The notes under the pieces: model-generated
Seen by the model: the letters and a program-made list of their open reading frames with translations, nothing else
Database searches by the model: none
Told to the model about the DNA's origin: nothing
Shown: piece after piece, positions 1 through 9,198 of the stretch
How the letters are laid out: the number at the start of each line of letters is the position of its first letter
How positions within the stretch are numbered: position 1 is the stretch's first letter
Assembly: GCA_963778025.1 (NCBI GenBank)
Contig: CAVZTA010000006.1
Coordinates: 310,001-374,000 of the forward strand
Origin: CAVZTA01 sp963778025
GTDB lineage: Bacteria > Chloroflexota > Limnocylindria > Limnocylindrales > CSP1-4
Direction: 5' to 3'
DNA length: 64,000 nucleotides
Program-made: the position numbers and the translations under genes

Positions 1-1
1 T

Positions 2-559
2 CGCACCGACGAGGCCATCCTGGACCTGTTCCCCGAGAACGAGGCGCTCCGACGCTGGATCGGCATGGCCCAGGCCAAGGTCCCGTTCCAGGGGCTGCCG
101 GCGCGCATCTGCTGGCTGGGCTACGGCGAGCGGGCGAGGGCCGGGGCGGCGTTCAACGACCTCGTCGCGCGGGGCGAGGTGCGGGCGCCCATCGTCATCG
201 GCCGGGACCATCTCGATGCGGGGTCGGTCGCGTCCCCGAATCGCGAGACGGAGGCGATGGCCGACGGCAGCGATGCGGTCGCCGACTGGCCGCTGCTCAA
301 CGCGCTCGTCAACACCGCCGCCGGCGCGACGTGGGTCAGCATCCATCACGGCGGCGGGGTCGGCATCGGCTACAGCCAGCACGCCGGCATGGTCGCCCTC
401 GCCGACGGGACGCCCCTGGCCGCGGAGAAGCTCGAGCGGGTCCTGACGACCGATCCGGGGATGGGGGTCGTGCGCCACGTCGACGCGGGCTATGACCGCG
501 CGATCGACGTCGCGCGTGAACGTGGCGTGCGCATCCCGATGCTCGAGGGTCCGGGCTGA
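2..559 (+). CDS. hutU: Urocanate hydratase, C-terminal part (truncated by the window edge)
   Basis: Urocanate hydratase adds water to urocanate to give 4-imidazolone-5-propionate, the second step of histidine degradation, in the cytoplasm using bound NAD+. About 185 residues are visible, roughly the last third of a protein that is normally about 550 residues. Seen in the sequence: the Gly-rich stretch GGGVGIGYSQHAGMV and the run LPARICWLGYGER, both typical of the HutU C-terminal half, and a natural TGA at 557-559. ftcD and hutI lie downstream on the same strand, so this is a histidine utilisation locus. The start and NAD-binding core are outside the window. Identity is near certain from motif plus context. 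Confidence 0.95.
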   Translation, partial: RTDEAILDLFPENEALRRWIGMAQAKVPFQGLPARICWLGYGERARAGAAFNDLVARGEVRAPIVIGRDHLDAGSVASPNRETEAMADGSDAVADWPLLNALVNTAAGATWVSIHHGGGVGIGYSQHAGMVALADGTPLAAEKLERVLTTDPGMGVVRHVDAGYDRAIDVARERGVRIPMLEGPG

Positions 560-687
560 CGCTCACGCGACGCCTTCGCCGAGGGCGATAGGGGAACCGT
601 CCTAGGGGTCTGGCGGCTCGATCGCTGGCAGCATCGTTGTGCCCCAAGCCGTCATGTCCGTGAGCCGCCTCGTCGAGGAGTCCCCCA

Positions 688-2281
688 GTGTCCGTGTCCC
701 GACGCCCATCGCGAGTGCTGCTGGTCGGATCCCTGTCCGCGTCCGTCGCCCTCGCGGGTGCGATCGCGCACTCGCCCGCACCGGTCAGGGCCGCGTCCCC
801 GGATGTCGTGATCAGCCAGGTCTACGGCGGCGGCGGCGAGGGCACGAGCTATCGCAACGACTACATCGAGCTCTTCAATCGTGGCGTCGCGCCGGTCGCG
901 CTCGACGACTGGTCGGTCCAGTACGGCCTCCAGACCGGCTCGATCGGGACCGACGCGACCCTCGTGACCCCGCTGCGTGGCACGCTCCCGGCGGGGGCCT
1001 ATCTCCTGGTCCAAGAGGCCTCCGGCGGCACCGGCGGCGCGGCCCTGCCGGTGCCGGCGCTGGTCGATCCCACACCCATCGCGATGTCGGCGACCGGCGG
1101 CAAGGTGGCGCTCGTGAGCACGACGACCGGGCTGGGGTGCGGATCCACGGCGACACCCTGCGTGCTGGACACGCTGCCGCAGGTCGTGGATCTGGTCGGG
1201 TGGGACGGCGCGAATCTCTGGGAGGGGACATCGGCGGCACCCGGCACGACCGTCCGCACCGCGATCTTCCGCGAGGCCGACGGCGCGCAGGACACCGATG
1301 TGAACGGTCAGGACTTCTTCGGCGCGAGCCCCGCACCGCGAGCGACGCCGGACGTCGCGCCGGCGCTCGTGTCGATCGACCCGGCCGATGGTGCCGTGGA
1401 CGTCGCCGCCGATGCGACCATCACGGTGACGCTCACCGAACCGGTCGCCTTCGACAGCACCGGCCTCTCGATCGCCTGCACCTTCGCGAGCACGAGCATC
1501 GCCGTCTCAGGCGGCCCGACGGTGTTCGAGATCTCGCATGGCACGTTCACCCCCGGCGACAGCTGCACGTTCACGATCCCCGCGGACCGGATCACCGACC
1601 TCGACCCGCTCGATCCCGCCGATCAGCTGGCTGCCCCGATCACCACCCGGTTCACGCGTGGCGCGACCGGTGGTCGATCGACCGCCGACAGCGGATGCGG
1701 GCGGCCCCTATGCCGTCACCGAGCACGGCACCGTGGTCGTGGCCGCGACGGCGACCGACCCTGAGGGTGGCCCGCTGAGCTACGCATGGGACCTCGACGG
1801 GGATGGCACGTTCGAGACGAGCGGGGCGTCCGTGACCTATTCGGCGACGTCCATCGATGCCCCGACCAGCGCGACGGCGACGGTCCGGGTGACCGACGCG
1901 GGTGGACTGACCGCGACCGCCCAGGCCACCATCGACGTGATCTGGGACTTCGGCGGGTTCGTGGCACCGGTCGATCCCGCCGAAGGTGAACGTCGCAAGG
2001 CCGGCTCGGCCGTGCCGGTGAAGTTCTCGCTCGATGGGCCACAGGGCCTGGCGATCCTCGCCGGCGCGCCGATGGTCCGGTTCGACTCATGCGCCACCGA
2101 CGAGCCCGAGGACGAGGTCGAGACGACCGCCAACGGTGGCGGTCTGCGGTACGACGCCCTGACGGATCTGTACACGTACGTCTGGAAGACCCAGAAGGCG
2201 TGGGCCGGTCGCTGCGGCACCGTCGTCGTGGCCCTGGCCGACGGCACGAACCACTCCTTCGAGGTTCGGTTCAAGTCCTGA
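688..2281 (+). CDS. Secreted lamin-tail / Ig-like / PKD / PxKF domain protein (one frameshift)
   Basis: Predicted exported multidomain protein of about 530 residues once one base is skipped near 1667-1672. GTG start at 688, with GAGGAG about 8 nt upstream. Order: signal peptide (about 1-33, ending near PVRAAS), lamin-tail domain (ISQVYGGGGEG and YIELFN), an Ig-like domain (PADGAVDVAADATITV), a PKD-like domain (PPTADAGGPY), and a C-terminal PxKF-type domain (GSAVPVKFSLDGPQG). The first frame covers the first three domains. The PKD and PxKF parts lie in the next frame, so both pieces belong to one protein. Lamin-tail domains occur on secreted nucleases and adhesins, but no catalytic domain is visible here. 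It lies between hutU and ftcD without an obvious link to histidine breakdown. Confidence 0.85.
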
Positions 2282-2307
2282 ACGTGCCGCGGGCGCGGCG
2301 GCGACCC

Positions 2308-2328
2308 GCCGTGGGCTCGCCCCACGGC
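2308..2328. terminator. Perfect 8-bp palindrome in the ftcD promoter (operator or terminator)
   Basis: GCCGTGGG and CCCACGGC flank a 5-nt CTCGC loop. The element ends exactly where the TAGCAT -10 hexamer of ftcD begins. It could terminate the upstream surface-protein gene, although no T run follows. It could equally be a repressor operator, because it would fill the -33 to -13 interval of the promoter. Confidence 0.5.
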
Positions 2329-2334
2329 TAGCAT
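2329..2334 (+). promoter_or_regulatory. -10 element (TAGCAT) of a leaderless ftcD promoter
   Basis: TAGCAT lies 6 nt before the GTG of ftcD, and there is no Shine-Dalgarno sequence. A start site 6-7 nt after the hexamer would coincide with the start codon, the arrangement of leaderless mRNAs in high-GC lineages. Sequence-based inference. Confidence 0.55.
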
Positions 2335-2340
2335 CTTCCC

Positions 2341-3321
2341 GTGCTCGTGGAAAGCGTCCCGAACGTGTCCGAGGGACGACGCATCGAGGTCGTGGATCGG
2401 CTCGCAGCCGCGGTCGCGGGCGTGGCGGGGGTGTCGCTGCTCGACCGCACCTCGGACGCGTCCCACAACCGCAGCGTGTTCACCATGGCGGGCGAGCACG
2501 GGCCGGTGAGCGACGCGCTCGACGCGCTCGTCGCCGAGTCGATCCACGAGATCGACATGGAGGCGCACTCGGGCGAGCATCCGCGGATCGGGGCGGTCGA
2601 CGTCGTCCCGTTCGTGCCGCTGGGCGACACGACGCTCGACGAGTGCATCGCCCTGGCGGAGGCGTTCGGTCAGCGCGTCGCCGACAGGTACGACGTGCCC
2701 GTGTACCTGTACGCGGCGGCGGCGAGGCGCCCCGAGCGCGTGAAGCTGGCCGACGTGCGACGTGGGCAGTACGAAGGCCTCAAGGTCGAGATCGCGCATC
2801 GCGGCCGCGAACCCGACTTCGGACCCTCGCGGATGCACCCGCGCGCGGGCGCGGTCGCGGTCGGCGCCCGGCCGTTCCTGATCGCCTGGAACGTCAACCT
2901 GGGCTCGGACGACACGAAGCTGGCCCAGCGGATCGCTCGGCGCGTCCGCGAATCGGGTGGCGGACTCCCCGCGGTCCAGGCGCTGGGGATGGACCTCGAG
3001 GAACCCGAGCGGGGCAACCCGCGGTTCGCCCAGGTCTCGATGAATCTGCTCGACTTCCGAAGGACGCCCGTGTGGCGGGTCTACGAGATGGTCGAGGAGC
3101 TGGCGAACGAGGAGGGCGTCGGGGTCACGGAGTCAGAGCTCATCGGGCTCATGCCGCAGGAAGCCTTCCTCGACGTCGCCGACCATCTCGGCGTCCCCGC
3201 GGACGTCCCCCTCGAGGAGCGGATCCGGCAGGCGGCCGGCTCGATCAAGCTCCGCGACTTCGACCCGCTGATGGCGCTGGAGCTGCGGCTGGCCGCCGCC
3301 CGGTCGGGGCAGATCCCCTGA
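2341..3321 (+). CDS. ftcD: Glutamate formimidoyltransferase
   Basis: Transfers the formimino group of N-formimino-L-glutamate to tetrahydrofolate, giving 5-formimino-THF and glutamate. It links histidine breakdown to one-carbon metabolism. 326 residues, the length of a stand-alone transferase without the fused cyclodeaminase domain. Motifs: ESVPNVSEGRR at the N-terminus, DRTSDASHNRSVFT, and SGEHPRIGAVDVVPFVPL in the N-terminal subdomain, which carries the catalytic histidine. The GTG start is supported by the immediately upstream -10 hexamer and the conserved N-terminus. hutI follows after 28 bp and is likely co-transcribed. No cyclodeaminase is visible in the window. Using ftcD implies the formimino-transfer route rather than HutG or HutF. 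Confidence 0.96.
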   Translation: MLVESVPNVSEGRRIEVVDRLAAAVAGVAGVSLLDRTSDASHNRSVFTMAGEHGPVSDALDALVAESIHEIDMEAHSGEHPRIGAVDVVPFVPLGDTTLDECIALAEAFGQRVADRYDVPVYLYAAAARRPERVKLADVRRGQYEGLKVEIAHRGREPDFGPSRMHPRAGAVAVGARPFLIAWNVNLGSDDTKLAQRIARRVRESGGGLPAVQALGMDLEEPERGNPRFAQVSMNLLDFRRTPVWRVYEMVEELANEEGVGVTESELIGLMPQEAFLDVADHLGVPADVPLEERIRQAAGSIKLRDFDPLMALELRLAAARSGQIP

Positions 3322-3349
3322 GCGCGCGGCGCCCGCCGGGGACCGCGAC

Positions 3350-4726
3350 GTGAGCCTGCGCGTCATCGAGGGCGGGCGACAGACGGGCTCGACGCCCGGC
3401 CTGCTGGTCCTCGGCGCCTCCGAGGTCGTGACGATGGCGGGTGGGCTGCGTCGCGGGCGCGACCAGGGGGACGCCGGGATCCTCGACGCCGACTCCGTCG
3501 GTGGCACGGCGGCGCCCAACGCGCCCGTCGTCGCCTGCTGGGACAGCCGAATCCTCGCGGTCGGCCCGCGCGACGAGGTCGAACGATCGCTCGAAGGTGG
3601 CGGATACCCGCTGTCGCGGTTCGCGCGGCTCGACGCGCACGGTGGCTCGGTGACGCCCGGCCTCGTCGACGCCCACACGCATCTCGTCTTCGCCGGCACC
3701 CGCGAGCACGAGCTGCTGCTGCGGCAGCAGGGTGCGGGCTACCTGGAGATCCTCGCGGCGGGCGGGGGCATCCTCTCGACCGTCGCCGCGACCCGCGCCG
3801 CCGACGAGGACCGGCTGCTGGCGCACGGACGCCGCTGGCTCGACGAGATGCTCAGCCACGGGACGACGACGGTCGAGGCGAAGTCCGGCTACGGCCTCGA
3901 CCTGCAGACGGAGCTGCGGCTCGTCGAGGTCGCGTTCCAGCTGGGCAAGGAGGGTCCGGTCGAGGTCGTGCCCACGTACCTCGGGGCGCACGCGGTCCCG
4001 CCCGAGTTCCGCGACCGCCCGGACGCCCACGAGGCGTACGTGAAGAGCGTCATCGACGAGCAGATCCCGGGCATCGCCGCCCAGGGACGAGCGCGTCACT
4101 GCGACGTGTTCTGCGAGAAGGGCGTGTTCACCGCCGACCAGAGCCGGCGGATCCTCGAGGCGGCGGCGTCGTACGGCATGACGCCCCGCCTCCACGCCGA
4201 CGAGCTGGCGCCGTCCGGTGGCGCCGAGCTCGCGGCCGAGCTGGGCGCGCTGTCGGCCGATCACCTCGCGGCGCCCTCGGATGCCGGCATCGCTGCCCTG
4301 GCGCGGGCGGCAGAGACGGATCGGCCGGTCGTGGCCACGCTGCTCCCGGCCACGACCTGGTTCCTGATGAAGCCCGAGTCGCTCGTCGCGCCGGCGAGGC
4401 GGTACGTCGACGCGGGCATCCCCGTGGCGCTCGGCACGGACTTCAACCCGGGCACATCGCCCACGCCATCGCTGCCGCTGGTGCTGTCGCTGGCCTGCCT
4501 CGAGCTGAAGCTGTCGCCGGCCGAGGCGCTCGTCGGGGCGACGATCAACGCCGCGTACGCGGTCGGCCTGGGCGAGGAACTGGGCTCGCTCGAGGCGGGC
4601 AAGCAGGCCGACATCGCGATCTGGCGGGTGCCGGCGGCCGCGCAGATCCCCTACTTCCCGGGCGCGGACCTGGTCGAGGTCGTGGTGAAGCGGGGGCGGA
4701 TCGTGTATCGGCGCGGGGCGAGCTGA
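3350..4726 (+). CDS. hutI: Imidazolonepropionase
   Basis: Amidohydrolase that opens 4-imidazolone-5-propionate to N-formimino-L-glutamate, feeding the adjacent ftcD product. 458 residues, about 50 longer than typical HutI, mainly from an N-terminal segment and an insert (about residues 30-60) before the first core strand. Motifs: DAHTHLVFAGTREHE (metal-binding HxH), AKSGYGLDLQTE, LHADELAPSGGAELA and ALGTDFNPG. GTG start, 28 bp after ftcD, same strand. It converges on an MBL-fold gene 16 bp away, leaving little room for a terminator. Assignment is secure from motifs and operon context. Confidence 0.96.
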   Translation: MSLRVIEGGRQTGSTPGLLVLGASEVVTMAGGLRRGRDQGDAGILDADSVGGTAAPNAPVVACWDSRILAVGPRDEVERSLEGGGYPLSRFARLDAHGGSVTPGLVDAHTHLVFAGTREHELLLRQQGAGYLEILAAGGGILSTVAATRAADEDRLLAHGRRWLDEMLSHGTTTVEAKSGYGLDLQTELRLVEVAFQLGKEGPVEVVPTYLGAHAVPPEFRDRPDAHEAYVKSVIDEQIPGIAAQGRARHCDVFCEKGVFTADQSRRILEAAASYGMTPRLHADELAPSGGAELAAELGALSADHLAAPSDAGIAALARAAETDRPVVATLLPATTWFLMKPESLVAPARRYVDAGIPVALGTDFNPGTSPTPSLPLVLSLACLELKLSPAEALVGATINAAYAVGLGEELGSLEAGKQADIAIWRVPAAAQIPYFPGADLVEVVVKRGRIVYRRGAS

Positions 4727-4742
4727 GGGTCAGCCCGCTCGA

Positions 4743-5414
4743 TCAGACCTTGCCGCGCGACTCCAGCAGGACGGTCGTGGTCTCGCTCGGCAGGCTCGAG
4801 GTGGTGATCTGGAGCTTGGGCTGGGTCGTGGGCTGGGCGCCCATCTCGTGGAAGAACTTGTCGAGCGCCTCGCTGCACGCGTCTTCGTCCTCGCACACGG
4901 GCATCGGCACGACGATCTTGGGATCGAGCTGGGCGATGAGCTCCGCGGCGCGGGTCGGCGAGAGCTGTCCACCGATCGGTACGCAGGCGACCTGGACGCG
5001 TCCGACGTCGGACAGCTTCTGTTCGGTGAGCGTGTGACCGATGTCGCCGAGATGGATGGTGTGGATGCCGTCGAGCTCGACCACGAACGAGGTCTGCTTG
5101 CCCTTGGTCGTGCCCTTCGCGTCGTCGCGGTACGTGCGGATGCCGGTGAGGAGGACGTCGCGGACCTCGTACTCGCCGGGCCCGTCGAGGACGAACGCCT
5201 CCTCGAGGCTGCCCGGGATGACCGTGCCGCCGTCGCGCGACAGGCGGCCCTTCGCGCGCGGCAGCGGGGTGTCGTCGGGGTGGCTGAAGGTGACCACGTC
5301 GCCCGTGATGCCGCGCCCGGTGGGCCCGACGATCGACGGATAGGGATCCGCGACGACCACCGCGTCGCGACCGCGGAGCCGGATGCAGGTCCGGCCATAC
5401 CAGCTCAGTTCCAT
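4743..5414 (-). CDS. MBL-fold (UlaG-like) hydrolase with degenerate metal site
   Basis: 223-residue cytoplasmic protein of the metallo-beta-lactamase superfamily resembling UlaG-type or UPF0173 proteins: MELSWYGRTCIRL start, ADPYPS, THPHD-like position reading FSHPDDTPL, then HLGDIGHTL. The usual HxHxDH metal motif is replaced by HPDDTP, so metal binding is probably altered and the substrate cannot be guessed. The ATG at 5414 was chosen because homology-like sequence begins there. The same frame stays open upstream, but that stretch has no recognisable protein. A DEDAC stretch and Cys residues near 165-175 are unexplained. Convergent with hutI. Confidence 0.8.
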   Translation of the reverse strand: MELSWYGRTCIRLRGRDAVVVADPYPSIVGPTGRGITGDVVTFSHPDDTPLPRAKGRLSRDGGTVIPGSLEEAFVLDGPGEYEVRDVLLTGIRTYRDDAKGTTKGKQTSFVVELDGIHTIHLGDIGHTLTEQKLSDVGRVQVACVPIGGQLSPTRAAELIAQLDPKIVVPMPVCEDEDACSEALDKFFHEMGAQPTTQPKLQITTSSLPSETTTVLLESRGKV

Positions 5415-5599
5415 CGACACGGCATTCTCGCATGCCGTCCTCATCCGGGGAGTACCCCGCGCGGGTCCGCGCCGCCCGCCGCCTCGCGCCCGCCGCCCGC
5501 CGGCCCCGCCGGGCCAGGGTGCACCCGACGCACGTTGCGACGAAGGACCACCCGCGGCGCGACGCGATCGGCGCCTCGTGGAGCCTCCGACGACGGGCG

Positions 5600-5686
5600 C
5601 CGCATCCGATGCACGGATCGGCTCGGTACCGCCGCCAGGACCGCCGCGACGGGCCCTTCTTCGCCGCAAGCCGCATCCGATGCACG
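5600..5686. repeat. 16-bp direct repeat pair, 71 bp apart
   Basis: CCGCATCCGATGCACG occurs identically at 5600-5615 and 5671-5686. On the minus strand it reads through Cys codons of the possible zinc-ribbon frame. It may be a small duplication. Confidence 0.6.
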
Positions 5687-5780
5687 ACCGCCGGATCGGA
5701 CTCCCCAGCGGGAGGCCGCGCTCGGCAGATGGCCGATCCACCACAGCAGCCGGAAGGCCGCGCTCAGGCGGTCCAGCTGG

Positions 5781-5880
5781 AAGGCGCCGCCGGAGGAGCG
5801 GAGCGCGCGCACTCGGACGTGCGCAAGCGAGCACCGGACGGACCAACGCGCCAGATGGGCCGCATCAGCGCGGCCGGACA
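5781..5880 (+). repeat. Dispersed intergenic element, copy A
   Basis: This stretch matches the reverse complement of 19766-19860. From GGAGGAGCGGAGCG onward, about 41 of the first 48 bases align without gaps, including the shared core GCGAGCACCGGAC. Similarity continues to a shared GGCCGGAC end about 88 bp later. Both copies lie outside confident genes, and each is followed by an inverted repeat. Confidence 0.65.
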
Positions 5881-5887
5881 ACGAAAG

Positions 5888-5920
5888 ACCGGAGGTGCCT
5901 GCCCAATCGGCACCCCCGGT
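5888..5920. terminator. Strong hairpin (11 of 12 bp paired)
   Basis: ACCGGAGGTGCC pairs with GGCACCCCCGGT across a 9-nt loop with one mismatch. No T run follows. It could be a terminator or the structured end of the adjacent repeat element. Confidence 0.5.
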
Positions 5921-6120
5921 CGGAGGGAGGGAGGATGGAACCTGAGGGTTGCGTTCCGACCTCTACGCTACGCATGGCACGTTCATCCACGAGCCACCGA
6001 GCGATTAAGAAACCCACATCTCCGCAGGGTGGCTCGGGGGACTCCCCGCAACGTCGCTCCGGGACCCTCCTCCGGACACATCCGCCGGGCGAAACCCGGT
6101 TCGATGTCACAATCCGCCGC

Positions 6121-7438
6121 ATGACCTTCCCCATCCGACCGCGGCGGTCCGTCGCCGCTCTCGGCCTCAGCGTGCTCCTCGCCGCCTGCGGCACCACCTC
6201 CGCCCCCACGCCGCTGCCGGACGTATCCGGCTCGGCGACACCCACGCCCCGGCCGTCGGCGTCCGGCGCGACGTCCCCCTCGCCCAGCGCGACGCCCATG
6301 GATCCCGAGGCGCTCTACACCGAGATCGAAGGCCAGGTCCGGGACATCCGCGGGCTCGAGGAGAAGACGCCGGTCGAGCCCAAGGTCATCGGGGAGGATG
6401 AGCTCGTCCAGCTCCTCCAGCAGGAGTTCGAGCGGGACAACCCGCCGGAGTACCTGGCCGGCCAGAGCCGGATGATGCAGCACCTCGGCCTCCTGCCGCC
6501 CGGCGCCGACCTCCAGGCGATGCTCCTCGAGCTGCTCGGCAGTCAGGTGCTCGGGCAGTACGACCAGAACACGAAGGAGCTGTACGTCATCTCACGGGAG
6601 GGCGGGATCGGGGCGGTCCAGGAGATCACGTACGCGCACGAGTACGACCACGCGCTCCAGGACCAGAACTTCGACCTCGATCCGATGCTCGACGTCGGGC
6701 TCGACCAGAGCGACAAGGGGATCGCCCGGCTGGCCCTCGTCGAAGGCGACGCGACGTTCCTCATGGTCCGCTGGGGCCAGGCCAACATGACCGCCGCAGA
6801 GCTGGGCGAGGTCGCCGGCGCGGGCTCCGATCCCGAGACCCAGGCCATCCTCGACAAGATGCCGCGGATCGTCCAGGAGACGCTCCAGTTCCCGTACAAC
6901 GCGGGCCTCGCGTTCGTCGGGGCCGCGCAGACTGCGCGGAGGCTGGCCCGCGGTCGACGCGATGTACGCGCAGCTGCCCGACAGCACCGAGCAGATCCTC
7001 CATCCCGACAAGTACCTGGCGAAGGAAGCCGTCATCCCGGTGACCTTTCCCAAGGATCTCGCGACCCGGCTCGGCGGCACCTGGAAGGAGACCATCCAGG
7101 ACACGTTCGGCGAGTTCCAGACCGATGTCTGGCTCGTCGACGTGGGTGGCGCGACGGCCGCGACGGCGATGGACGCCGCGGGCGGCTGGGGCGGCGATCG
7201 CGTGGTGCTCCTCGAGGACGCGAGCGGCGCCTGGGCGGTCGTGCTCGATACCGCCTGGGACAGCGATGCGGACCAGGCCGCGTTCGTCCAGGCCGCCCAG
7301 GGCGTCGCCCGCAAGCTGACGACGGCGTCGTCGTTCGCGGACGTGTTCCAGCGCGATGCCACGAGCGCGACGGTCATCGTGGCCTCGAGTCGCGATGCCC
7401 AGGCGAAGGTCGCGAACGTCCTGGGCCTGGCCGGCTGA
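6121..7438 (+). CDS. Lipoprotein with zinc-metalloprotease-like HExxH motif (one frameshift)
   Basis: Predicted lipoprotein of about 438 residues: basic N-terminus, hydrophobic segment and lipobox LLAAC (Cys about 21), then a Ser/Pro/Thr-rich linker of about 40 residues, then a globular domain. AHEYDHALQDQ contains HExxH, suggesting zinc binding and possibly peptidase activity at the cell surface. DATFLMVRWG follows downstream, with an acidic GDA that could supply a ligand. The frame changes near 6934-6940. Skipping one base joins FVGAAQTA to GWPAVDAMYAQLP and gives a continuous domain ending at 7438. I do not recognise a named family. The ATG at 6121 is chosen for the signal peptide; there is no clear ribosome binding site. 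Confidence 0.8.
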
Positions 7439-7474
7439 GCCCGGCTGAGCCCGGAAGCGCCGACCGGGACCGAG

Positions 7475-9198
7475 CTACATCGACTCGGGGGCGGAGATCC
7501 CCAGCAGGCCGAGGGCGCGAGCGAGCGTGGTCTGGGTCGCGATCGCCAGTGCCAGCCGGCGACCGGAGCGCTCCGGCTCTTCGGGCACGATGACCTTCGC
7601 CTGGTCGTAGAACGTCGAGAACTGCTTGGCGAGCGACGTCGCGTACGCCGTGACGCCCTGGGTCTCCTCGGCGAGGACCGCATCCTCGATGACCTCGGGC
7701 AGCCGCAGGATCTCGCGCGCGAGCGCGGCCGCCGGTCCATCGTCCAGCGCCCCGGCCACCGATGCCGCCGGGGTGATGCCGGCCTCGGCCGCCTTGCGGG
7801 CGATCGATGCGATCCGGGCGTGGGCGTACTGCACGTAGTAGACGGGGAACTTCGATGCTTCCTCGTGGTCGCCCCGGGCGAGCGCGTCGCGGTGGCCACG
7901 CAGCTGCTCGATGTCGAAGTCGATGGCCGTCGTGTTCGCTCGCGAGGCGAAGAACCAGCGCGCCGCGTCGATGCCCACCTCGTCGAGCAGCTCGTCGAGC
8001 GTGATGAACTGGCCCGTCCGCTTGCTCATCGGGACCTCGACCCCGTCGCGGATGAAGCGCACCCAGCTGTACAGCGACATCTGGACGTGGTCGCGCGGAT
8101 AGCCCATCGCCTCGGCGGCACCGCGCACGCGATCCACGGTGCCGTGGTGATCCGAGCCCCAGATGTAGATGAGGTGGTCGAAGCCGCGCGAGAACTTCTC
8201 CGTGACGTAGCCGATATCCGCCGCGAAGTACGTCGGCCGCCCGTCGCCGCGGTAGATCACCCGGTCCTTGACGTCGCCGAACGCCGTCGCGCGGAACCAC
8301 AGCGCCCCATCGCGCTCGTAGGTATGGCCGCTGTCGCGCAGGCGGTCGACGGCCCGCCCGACCCAGCCGTCCTCGTGGAGCGACGCCTCGGTCGTCCACA
8401 CGTCGAAATGGACGCCCAGATGTTCCAGTGACCGCTCGATGCCCTCGCGGACGATCCCGCCCGCCCAGGTCCCGAGCTCCTCATCGACCGTCGCATCGCC
8501 GGCCAGCGCCCGTTCCCGCAGGTCGGCCGGCATGGACGCCACGAGGTCGCGCACGTACCCGCCGTTGTAGCCGTCCTCCGGGACGGGCTCGCCGCGGGCG
8601 AGCGGCGGCGACCGACGCACCCAGCTTCGTGATCTGCCCGCCCGAGTCGTTGAAGTAGTACTCGCGTGTCACCGCCTGGCCGCCGGCCTCGAGGACACGG
8701 CTGAGCAGGTCGCCCGACGAACGCGCCGCGCGCGTTGCCGACGGTCAGCGGCCCGGTCGGGTTCGCCGAGACGAACTCGACATCCACCCGGCGTGCACGC
8801 ACGGGCGGGATACGGCCCCACGACCCGGGCGCGGCGAGGATGCCGTCGATCGTCGCGACCAGCGCGTCGGACCGAAGGCGCAGGTTGAGGAAGCCCGGCG
8901 GCGCGGCCTCCGCGCTCGCGATCGGACCCTCGCCTGAGGCGAGCTCGGCGGCCAGCGCCTGGGCGATCTGCAGCGGCGCCCGGCGGAGGGGTCGCGCCAG
9001 CTTCATCGCGAGGTTCGTCGCGAAGTCCCCGTGCTCGGGCTTCGCCGGCCGCTCGATCTCGATGGCGGGCGCAGCCGCCGGGTCGTCGAGGGCCGGCAAG
9101 GTCCCCGCCTCGACCGTGCGCTCCCACGCACGCGCGACGGCTTCACGCACCTGCGTGCGGATCGGCGCAGCGGCGGGGCTCAGGTCGACATGCGGCAC
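7475..9198 (-). CDS. argS: Arginyl-tRNA synthetase (two apparent single-base insertions)
   Basis: Class I synthetase that charges tRNA-Arg; normally essential. Allowing one extra base near 8713-8715 and one near 8596-8598 gives 573 residues, the usual ArgS length. Visible in order: N-terminal Add-1 domain, catalytic-core signature SANPTGPLTVGNARG (HIGH equivalent), REYYFNDSGGQI, IYIWGSDHHG, VPMSKRTG (KMSKS-like), and an alpha-helical anticodon-binding domain ending in ALGLLGIS. GTG start at 9198 with GGAG about 8 nt upstream. The open frame extends further upstream, but sequence typical of the family starts here. Both breaks read CGGGC on one strand where CGGC restores the frame. A truly broken argS would be lethal unless another copy exists, so sequence error is favoured. 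Confidence 0.93.

Larger units (their letters stand above)
5415..6120. other. Gene-poor 700-bp stretch with repeats and a possible small Cys-rich reading frame
   Basis: No confident gene. It holds (1) a 16-bp direct repeat, CCGCATCCGATGCACG, at 5600-5615 and 5671-5686; (2) copy A of a dispersed element at 5781-5880; (3) a strong hairpin at 5888-5920. On the minus strand, the frame read from 5685 has high G/C at third positions and encodes CIGCG and CVGC about 26 residues apart, like a zinc ribbon. An upstream segment in the neighbouring frame (RLLWWIGHLP near 5740) also looks coding. No clean start-to-stop gene can be built, so it is not annotated as a CDS. Confidence 0.5.

Noticed and set aside
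5888..5920. Riboswitch or tRNA-like structure
   Set aside because: A single hairpin without a conserved core, and no gene starts close enough in the right direction.
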